Below are positions 23,299 through 29,840 of a stretch of 64,000 nucleotides of DNA, one piece after another. The stretch's first letter is position 1. Each line of letters begins with the position of its first letter. The notes under the pieces were generated by a model that had not been told where the DNA came from, did not search any database, and saw only the letters and a program-made list of their open reading frames with translations. This DNA is from Microbacterium sp. EST19A. GTDB lineage: Bacteria > Actinomycetota > Actinomycetes > Actinomycetales > Microbacteriaceae. The DNA lies in contig NZ_JAHXYZ010000001.1 of NCBI RefSeq assembly GCF_019969685.1, forward strand, positions 1,116,001 to 1,180,000, read 5' to 3'. The position numbers and the translations under genes were made by a program.

Positions 23299-24117
23299 TC
23301 AGCTCTTCACCGCGCCCGCCATGATGCCCGACATGATGTAGCGCTGGGCGAGCAGGAACACGACGACCATCGGCAGCGCGGTCACCACGAGGTTCGCGGA
23401 GACCAGGGCGTAGTCGAACGAGTGCAGGCTCTGGAAGTTGAAGATGGTCATAGGCAGGGTCCAGACATCGGAGTTGGTGAGGAACAGCACGTTCTGGAAC
23501 TCGTTCCAGGCGAACGTGACCACGAGAACCATCACCGTGAGGGTGACGGGACGCATGAGCGGGAAGATGATGCGGAAGAAGATGGTGAACGCTCCCGCGC
23601 CGTCGATCAGGGCGGCCTCATCGATCTCACGAGGGATCTGACGGATGAAGCCGACCAGCAGCAGGGTGGTGAACGGGATCTGCGAGGCGACGTCGACGAG
23701 GATGAGGCCCAGGTGCGTGTTCGACAGTCCGATCAGCTGGAGCAGGCGGATGGCCGGGATCACCGCGAACGGGGCGATGAGGCCGACGAGCAGATAGCCG
23801 TAGACGCCCTTGCTGAACCAGTCCGTCCGCCGGGCGATGACGTAGGCCGCGAGCGAGCAGACCGCGATCGTGCCGGCCGTCACTCCGCCCGCGACGATGA
23901 TGCTGTTCACGAGAGCGCGGGCGATGGCGGGGTCGCCCAGCACGGTGGCGTAGTTCGAGAACATCCAGTTCTCGGGAAGGGCGAAGGTGAACGTCGCGGC
24001 CTCGTCCGAGGTCTTCACCGAGTTGAGCAGGATCAGCAGGAGCGGGGCGAGGTAGACGAACAGCACCGCTGCGGCGGCGAGGTAGGTCAGGACCCGGGGG
24101 ATCGACGAGGTCTTCAC
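23299..24117 (-). CDS. CUT1 sugar ABC transporter permease, MalG type
   Basis: A 272-residue, six-helix permease starting at GTG 24117 and overlapping the preceding permease by 4 bases. The EAA loop that contacts the ATPase is REIDEAALIDGAGAFTIFFRIIFPLMRP. The C-terminus ends in QRYIMSGIMAGAVKS, typical of MalG-like subunits. It pairs with the MalF-type subunit upstream and the lipoprotein at 25034. No ATPase gene is in the operon, so a shared MsiK/MsmK-like ATPase elsewhere is expected. Confidence 0.93.
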   Translation of the reverse strand: MKTSSIPRVLTYLAAAAVLFVYLAPLLLILLNSVKTSDEAATFTFALPENWMFSNYATVLGDPAIARALVNSIIVAGGVTAGTIAVCSLAAYVIARRTDWFSKGVYGYLLVGLIAPFAVIPAIRLLQLIGLSNTHLGLILVDVASQIPFTTLLLVGFIRQIPREIDEAALIDGAGAFTIFFRIIFPLMRPVTLTVMVLVVTFAWNEFQNVLFLTNSDVWTLPMTIFNFQSLHSFDYALVSANLVVTALPMVVVFLLAQRYIMSGIMAGAVKS

Positions 24118-25004
24118 AGGTCCTTCACCTTCGTGCTGCGGTTGATGATCGCATTGAGCGCCAGCGCGATCATCGTCACCAGGATGAACTGCGTGAAGCT
24201 CACCGCCGAGGCATAGCCGAGGTTCGAGGTGCTCAGCGCTTTGAGGTTGAAGATCGTCAGCACGCTCGTCGCCGTGCCGGGACCGCCGCCGGTCGTGGCG
24301 ATGATGATGTCGAAGGCCTTCATCCCCGCCACGAAGGAGAGCAGCGCGGTCAGCGTGATCGCATGGGAGATGAACGGGATCTTCAGGTAGCGGGTCATCT
24401 GCCACGCCGAGACGCCGTCGAGGTTCGCCGCTTCGATCAGATCCTTCGGCACGGCCTGCAGGGCCGCGAGGACGATCACCATGGTCCAGCCGACACCCAT
24501 CCACGTCTCGACGACGGCGACGGTGGAGAGCGCCAGATCGAAGCTCCCGAACCAGTCCTGCGCGAGGAAGCCGAGGCCGAGGCCGCGCAGGGCCTGGTTG
24601 ACGGGTCCGTCGTTCGCGAGGAGGAAGTAGAACGTGGAGCCGACGACGATCGTCGACAGCATCATCGGCAGATACACGAGGGCGCGCAGGCCGTGGTTGC
24701 CGCGGAACGCCCGATCCAGCAGGAACGCGAGCGCCACCCCGATGACCGTCTTCAGCACCGTCACGATCACCGCGTAGACGAACTGCAGTCCGACCGACTG
24801 CAGGAACCCCGGAAGGTTGTCGACGAAGAGCAGTTCGAAGTTGCGCGCACCGATGAAGTCCTGCGTGCGCGACAGCGTGGACGCATCCGTGAACGCGAGC
24901 CACAGTCCGAGCAGCGCGGGGAAGAGGAAGAAGATCGTGAAGACCACGATCGCGGGCACGAGGAACGTCCTCGGATACACCCGCGCCGCCAGTGCGTTCT
25001 TCAT
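24114..25004 (-). CDS. CUT1 sugar ABC transporter permease, MalF type
   Basis: A 296-residue permease with six helices; ATG 25004 follows GGGAGAAG. The EAA loop is KDLIEAANLDGVSAWQMTRYLKIPFISH, and TTGGGPGTATSVLTIFNLKAL is a MalF-family landmark. It starts 29 bp after the stop of the binding-protein gene. Confidence 0.93.
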   Translation of the reverse strand: MKNALAARVYPRTFLVPAIVVFTIFFLFPALLGLWLAFTDASTLSRTQDFIGARNFELLFVDNLPGFLQSVGLQFVYAVIVTVLKTVIGVALAFLLDRAFRGNHGLRALVYLPMMLSTIVVGSTFYFLLANDGPVNQALRGLGLGFLAQDWFGSFDLALSTVAVVETWMGVGWTMVIVLAALQAVPKDLIEAANLDGVSAWQMTRYLKIPFISHAITLTALLSFVAGMKAFDIIIATTGGGPGTATSVLTIFNLKALSTSNLGYASAVSFTQFILVTMIALALNAIINRSTKVKDL

Positions 25005-25033
25005 CTTCTCCCTCTTCCCTCGAACCGCTCGGC

Positions 25034-26323
25034 TCAGAACCCGTCGAGACCGGCGGTCTTGCCGGCTGCCTGCCAGGCGGCGTCGTAGCGCGTGCCGAAC
25101 TCGGCGACGTCGATGCGGCCGGCGAGGAGCTCCTGATAGGCGGCGATGATGTCGTCCTGCGGGGTCGGGAACCGCGCGGCCGTGTCGAACGCGGCGCCGG
25201 TCTTCTTCTCGTCGACCCACACCTGGATCTCGTCCATGACCGGGTCGGGCTCGGCGACCGTGACGTCGGTGAAGGCCGGAACGCCGGGATTGCTGGCGAG
25301 GAAGTTCTCGACCTGCGCCGGCTCGATCAGGAACTCGAGGAGCTCCTGCGCCGCCTCTTTCTGCGTGCTGTCCTTCGCGATGTGCATGATGTTCGGCTGG
25401 CTCAGGGCGATCTGGGTGGCACCCGACGGGTTCGGCAGCGCGAAGAAGCCGAAGTTCCCCTCCGGGTTCGCCCCGCGGATCTCGCCGATCACCCAGCTGC
25501 CGTTGATGATCGCGCCGGCCGTGCCTTCGGCGACCGCGGCGGTGGCCTGCTCATAGCTCGCGGTGAGGACATCGGCGTTGGTGAGGCCGTCCTTCGCCCA
25601 TCCCGCCAGAGCGTCGTACTGCTCGTCGAACCCGGACAGCTCCGACCAGGTCCCCTCGTTGCTCGCCATCTCCTTCGGGAGGTCGGCGTTGTCGCCGATG
25701 AAGTCGGCGTTGACCGCGTTGCGGTGCTGCAGCAGCGTCCAGCCGTCCTTGCCCGACAGGAACAGCGGTGTCACGCCCGTTCCCTTCACCGCGGCGAAGG
25801 CGGCCGTGAGCTCGTCGAGAGTCTCGGGCTGGTCGGTGATTCCGGCTGCTTCGAAGACATCCTTGTTGTAGAAGATGCCGAAAGTGCTCAGTCCGTCAGC
25901 GGCAGGGATGCCGTAGAGCTTGCCGTCGGCGGCCATCATCGAATCGAACACCGAGGCCGGCATCCGATCCTGGAAGGCGGGCTTCGTGATCTCGGTCATG
26001 AACGACCCGGGGTCCTTCTCCTCATTGAGGCCGGCGAAGACGTCGACGCCGCCGCCCGAGGCGATCTTGGCGCGGATGTTCTGGTCGTACTGCTCGTCGG
26101 GAACGCCCTGCACCTCGACCTCGACACCGGTCTTCTCGGTGTAGGCGTCGATGTTCTCCTGAAGGCCCTCGTAGTTGGCCCAGCTGCTGGGCACGATGTA
26201 CACGAGGGGCTTGCCGCTGCCCTCGCTCGAGGTGCTGCCGGAGCCGGAGCAGCCGGCGAGGGCGATGGCCAGTGTCGAGGCCGCTGCCGTGAACGCGATG
26301 ATGCGCGCAGTCTTCGTTGACAT
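25034..26323 (-). CDS. CUT1 sugar-binding lipoprotein
   Basis: A 429-residue extracellular solute-binding protein. The signal peptide ends in lipobox LALAGC, so Cys24 is lipidated and the protein is tethered outside the membrane. A Ser/Gly linker leads into the two-lobed domain (YIVPSSWANYEGLQENIDAYTEKTGVEVEVQGV; GIPAADGLSTFGIFYNKDVFEAAGI). Aromatic residues suited to sugar stacking are frequent. It is expected to capture oligosaccharides released by the nearby secreted GH98 enzyme. Ribosome site AAGGAAG precedes the start; a GC-rich hairpin lies in the leader. Confidence 0.93.
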   Translation of the reverse strand: MSTKTARIIAFTAAASTLAIALAGCSGSGSTSSEGSGKPLVYIVPSSWANYEGLQENIDAYTEKTGVEVEVQGVPDEQYDQNIRAKIASGGGVDVFAGLNEEKDPGSFMTEITKPAFQDRMPASVFDSMMAADGKLYGIPAADGLSTFGIFYNKDVFEAAGITDQPETLDELTAAFAAVKGTGVTPLFLSGKDGWTLLQHRNAVNADFIGDNADLPKEMASNEGTWSELSGFDEQYDALAGWAKDGLTNADVLTASYEQATAAVAEGTAGAIINGSWVIGEIRGANPEGNFGFFALPNPSGATQIALSQPNIMHIAKDSTQKEAAQELLEFLIEPAQVENFLASNPGVPAFTDVTVAEPDPVMDEIQVWVDEKKTGAAFDTAARFPTPQDDIIAAYQELLAGRIDVAEFGTRYDAAWQAAGKTAGLDGF

Positions 26324-26348
26324 TGTTCTTCCTTGGTGCGGTGAGGGG

Positions 26349-26370
26349 CCCCGGTGCGGGTGCGCCGGGG
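26349..26370 (-). other. Hairpin between ROK gene and binding-protein gene
   Basis: CCCCGG / CCGGGG stem with a further GU/GC-paired extension, in the 58-bp gap between the regulator stop and the binding-protein start. It may protect the binding-protein mRNA or set a different expression level from the regulator. Confidence 0.45.
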
Positions 26371-26381
26371 AGGTCGGCAGG

Positions 26382-27551
26382 TCAGACCAGAACGGTTCGC
26401 CGGCCGCTGATCGCGGAGGACAATCGGGTGCGATCGAGAAGGTGGGGCGCCATTCCTGGGCCGATGAGGTCTTCCGCTGCGCCGTCGAGCGCGGTGAGCG
26501 CCGCGCCGATGACGGTGCCGAACTGACCGAACTCGCTCACGACGACCGGGGCCACGATCGGCAGGTCGCGAGCGAGGTGGGCGACGACGCGCTCGACGAG
26601 GGCATCATGCACGGCGAGAGGGCCGTGCAGGACGATGAGCTCCGGGTCGATCACGAGCTGCAGCATCGCGATCTGCTCGGCGGCGAGCGCCGCGAACCGG
26701 TCGAGTGAGGCGTCGGCCGCCGGGTCGCCGTCGGCCGCGGCGACGACGAGCGCGCTGACGTCGGGATCGGACGGCCATTCCGCGTCGTCGAGGTGGTTCT
26801 GCGCGGCGCTGAAGCGCTGCTGGATGTTGCCGGACCGGCCGTTGGTGCCGCCGTAGACCCGTCCTTCGAGGACGATGCCGGCGCTCACACGATGCCACAG
26901 GACCGGCACCACGAAGGTGTCGACGTCTTTCGCCGCTCCCATCCGCCGCTCCGTCGACATGGCCGCGGCGAGGTCGTGCAACGTGTCGGTCGGCACGTCG
27001 AACGCCGCTCTGATGATCGGGGGCACTGCGTGGCCGCGCCATTCCACGAAAGCGGCGGCTTCGATGAAGACGCCGGACGGATCCATCGAGCCCGGTACGG
27101 CGACGCCGACGCGCACGAGCTTCTTGCCCAGCCCGGCCGCAGTGTCCTTCACCCATTCGACGGCGCTGTCGAGGCGCTCCTGCGCGCTCTTGATCGTGAC
27201 CGGCCGTTCGCCGTGCCACAGCTCGCGGCCGACAAGGTCGGTGACGAGGAGACGCTCGACATGCTTGGCGAGTTCGAGTCCGGCGACGATGGCGGCATCG
27301 GCGACGAAGGAGAACCGGGAGGCCGGGCGCCCGGCGCCGGTCGGAGCGGCCGCCGCGACTTCGATGAGGAGTCCGGCGTCGTACAGGTCCTGCAGCCGGG
27401 CCCGCACGGTCGGGCGGGACAGCGCGGTGGCCTCCGCGACCTCGGCGATCGTCATGGATCCCGCCGAGCGGATGACCTCGGCGCAGCGCGCGCTGTTGGC
27501 GCGACGCAGCTCGAGCATCTGGTCCGAAGTGGCGGTGGCAATGCGATCCAT
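26382..27551 (-). CDS. ROK-family transcriptional regulator of the first sugar operon
   Basis: A 389-residue ROK repressor. An N-terminal winged helix (MTIAEVAEATALSRPTVRARLQDLYDAGLLIE) precedes the sugar-kinase-like domain (VAGLELAKHVERLLVTDLVG, VRVGVAVPGSMDPSG). The zinc cluster CxCGxxGC normally found in ROK proteins is absent: the corresponding stretch reads GGTNGRSGNIQQRF. ATG 27551 has ribosome site GAGGAGG five bases upstream. It leads the operon for the transporter, fucosidase and oxidoreductase behind a near-consensus promoter, so it probably also regulates itself. Confidence 0.88.
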   Translation of the reverse strand: MDRIATATSDQMLELRRANSARCAEVIRSAGSMTIAEVAEATALSRPTVRARLQDLYDAGLLIEVAAAAPTGAGRPASRFSFVADAAIVAGLELAKHVERLLVTDLVGRELWHGERPVTIKSAQERLDSAVEWVKDTAAGLGKKLVRVGVAVPGSMDPSGVFIEAAAFVEWRGHAVPPIIRAAFDVPTDTLHDLAAAMSTERRMGAAKDVDTFVVPVLWHRVSAGIVLEGRVYGGTNGRSGNIQQRFSAAQNHLDDAEWPSDPDVSALVVAAADGDPAADASLDRFAALAAEQIAMLQLVIDPELIVLHGPLAVHDALVERVVAHLARDLPIVAPVVVSEFGQFGTVIGAALTALDGAAEDLIGPGMAPHLLDRTRLSSAISGRRTVLV

Positions 27552-27588
27552 GTCGACCTCCTCGTCGTCGATCAATTCCGGTACCCCA

Positions 27589-27617
27589 TTTATAAATAGG
27601 GTTTACAGAGATGTCAA
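27589..27617 (-). promoter_or_regulatory. Near-consensus sigma-70 promoter of the ROK/sugar operon
   Basis: On the minus strand TTGACA (27612-27617) is followed after exactly 17 bp by TATAAA (27589-27594). The -10 lies within the palindrome ATTTATAAAT, a possible ROK operator. The -35 overlaps the stop codon of the upstream GH36 gene. One of the best promoter matches in the window. Confidence 0.8.
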
Positions 27618-29743
27618 GAAGTTTTCCATAACACGTCGAGTTCGATGATCACCGGATCGTCGACGTCGACGCCCGGCGCCTCGATCCCGACCTCGACCAG
27701 GACGCGTCCGAGGAGCACCAACTCGCCTCTCGCCCACGGTGGCGTCTCGTGCGCCGCGAGTTCGCGCGCCAGCCGCACGCGATAGCGCCGGTCGGGCTGC
27801 AGGCCCGGAAGGCGCATGCGACCCGGCGGCCATCCCATCGGACGCTCGCGCAGCAGGTACAGGTACAGTGCGCCCGTGTCGCCGACGACCCCGTCGAGGG
27901 ATGCCGCTCCGTCGGCGAGATCCGCGTGCACGACTCTCCCGCTGTGCAGCAGCGCGCGATGCGTCCGATGGAACGCGATCCATCGGCGCAGTTCTGCCTG
28001 CTCCTCGACACCGAGCGTGGCCAGGTCCGCCTCGACGCCCAGCTGCCACATGCTCGCGACCGCCCCCCGGAAACCCAGAGGCGCGACACGACCCGTCGAG
28101 TATGCGCGCGGCTCGCCGACGTGCGTGCCGACGAGCTCCGGAGGAAGCAGGAGGGACGTCCACCGGTTGATGTCGGCGCGCTCGTGGGGATCACTGCAGT
28201 CCGACGCCCAGACCCGGTCGGCGCGCTCCAGGATGCCGAGATCGATGCGGGCGCCGCCGCTCGAGCATGCCTCGATCTCGAGACCGGGGAACCGCGTGCG
28301 CAGCGCATCCATCAGCCGGTAGAGCGCGAGCGTCTGCGCCCGGTGACCGGCGCGGCCGGTGGGGCCGTGGCCGGCGTCGAGCAGCGAGCGGTTGTGATCC
28401 CACTTGAGGAAGTCGACGCCGAGGCGCTCGATCAGCGTGCTCATCTGGGCGAGCACGTGCGCGAAGGCACCGTCGTGCCCGAAGTCCAGGACGTGCTGAT
28501 GCCGTGCGGGGATGCCGATGCCGTGGCCGGCGTCGAAGATCCATTCCGGATGGGCCCGGGCCAGGTCCGAATCGAGGTTCACCATCTCGGGCTCGAACCA
28601 CAGGCCGAACTCCATGCCGAGCTCGTGCACGCGCGCGGCGAGCGCATCCAGCCCCCGCGGCCACACCTCGGGCGAGACGACCCAGTCGCCGAGTCCCGCG
28701 CGATCGTGCCGCCGCGCACCGAACCAGCCGTCGTCGAGCACGAAGCGCTCCAGCCCGAAGTCGGCCGCGCGTTCCGCGGCGGCGAGAAGCTCCGCCTCGT
28801 CGTGGTCGAAGTACACCGCCTCCCAGGTGTTGAGCAGCATCGGCCGCGGCAGCGAGGGATGCGTCTCCCGCGCGCGGAGATGGTCGTGGAAGCGGGCGGC
28901 GAGCGCATCGAGGCCCATCCCCCACGAGCCGTACAGCCACGGTGAGACGACCTCCTCGCCCGGCCGCAGCACCAGCTCGTCGGGGTAGAGGAACTCGCCG
29001 CCGCTCAGCATCCGCGTGCCGCCGGGAGTGCGCTCGGCGACGACCCGCTGGTTGCCGCTCCAGCCCAGGTGGATGCCCCACACCTCGCCGCGACGGAAGT
29101 CGAACCCGCGCTCTCCGGCCACGGTCAGGGTCGGTGCTTCGAAGCCGGGCTTCCCTCCGCGCGCTTCGCGCACCCAGCATCCGATGTCGAACGGCCGGCG
29201 TTGCGGCATCCGCTCGCGTGTCCACCGACCCGCCAGATCGAACAGCTCGTCGGCATGCGCGGGCACCGGGAACGCGAGGGACAGACGATCGACCCGATAG
29301 GCGCCCCCGAGGTTGCGCAGCGTCGATCTCGCCCGGAGAAGCCCGCCGTCGTCGAGCTCGATCTCCATCTCGATCTCGAGCGCGCTCTCCGGATCCTCCG
29401 CCAGCACGACGAGACGGTCGGCGGCCGCGGTGTCTTCCCGCCGCCCGTGCGCGTGCCGGAAGAGCGGCGCCCAGGCGGAGCCGTCGCGGCTGCCCGCGAG
29501 ACCCGGCTCACCCAGCCATGCTTCGGCGAGCTGCGGCAGCATCGGCACCGGCTGGGGCGCGTAGATCACGGTGTCGCCGAGCGGGGGCAGCGCCGCGCGC
29601 TCCATCGCGGCGAGCGCGTCGTCGTCGAGTGCGCCGAGATCGGCGCCCCAGTGCAGGATGCGCGGCAGGCGGTCCTCGCTCAGTGTGACGACGAGGCTCA
29701 CTCCCCCGCGACGGAGGTGATGGATGACTTCCTGACGGCTCAT
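27614..29743 (-). CDS. GH36 alpha-galactosidase
   Basis: A 709-residue GH36 enzyme without signal peptide, full length for the family. Landmarks are LLNTWEAVYFDHDE, FVLDDGWFGARRHDRAGLGDW, the nucleophile Asp in VDFLKWDHNRSLLDAG, EACSSGGARIDLGIL, and the acid/base Asp in WASDCSDPHERADINRW. GH36 removes terminal alpha-galactose (some members alpha-N-acetylgalactosamine) with retention. ATG 29743 has GAAGGG six bases upstream. It sits between the secreted GH98 gene and the ROK/transporter/fucosidase operon, so alpha-galactosyl trimming of the same glycans is the likely job. Confidence 0.92.
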   Translation of the reverse strand: MSRQEVIHHLRRGGVSLVVTLSEDRLPRILHWGADLGALDDDALAAMERAALPPLGDTVIYAPQPVPMLPQLAEAWLGEPGLAGSRDGSAWAPLFRHAHGRREDTAAADRLVVLAEDPESALEIEMEIELDDGGLLRARSTLRNLGGAYRVDRLSLAFPVPAHADELFDLAGRWTRERMPQRRPFDIGCWVREARGGKPGFEAPTLTVAGERGFDFRRGEVWGIHLGWSGNQRVVAERTPGGTRMLSGGEFLYPDELVLRPGEEVVSPWLYGSWGMGLDALAARFHDHLRARETHPSLPRPMLLNTWEAVYFDHDEAELLAAAERAADFGLERFVLDDGWFGARRHDRAGLGDWVVSPEVWPRGLDALAARVHELGMEFGLWFEPEMVNLDSDLARAHPEWIFDAGHGIGIPARHQHVLDFGHDGAFAHVLAQMSTLIERLGVDFLKWDHNRSLLDAGHGPTGRAGHRAQTLALYRLMDALRTRFPGLEIEACSSGGARIDLGILERADRVWASDCSDPHERADINRWTSLLLPPELVGTHVGEPRAYSTGRVAPLGFRGAVASMWQLGVEADLATLGVEEQAELRRWIAFHRTHRALLHSGRVVHADLADGAASLDGVVGDTGALYLYLLRERPMGWPPGRMRLPGLQPDRRYRVRLARELAAHETPPWARGELVLLGRVLVEVGIEAPGVDVDDPVIIELDVLWKTS

Positions 29744-29796
29744 GACCGACCCTTCTGTGGCACGCGCGGGGATGGCACGCGCATGGAATGGCACGC

Positions 29797-29830
29797 GGCA
29801 GCGGCCCGGGTGCGCACCCGGGCCGCTGCC
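29797..29830 (-). terminator. Terminator after GH98 gene
   Basis: Perfect 15-bp stem GGCAGCGGCCCGGGT / ACCCGGGCCGCTGCC with GCGC loop, 10 bases past the GH98 stop. It separates GH98 from GH36 transcription, at least partly. Confidence 0.88.
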
Positions 29831-29840
29831 TTCCGTCGTG

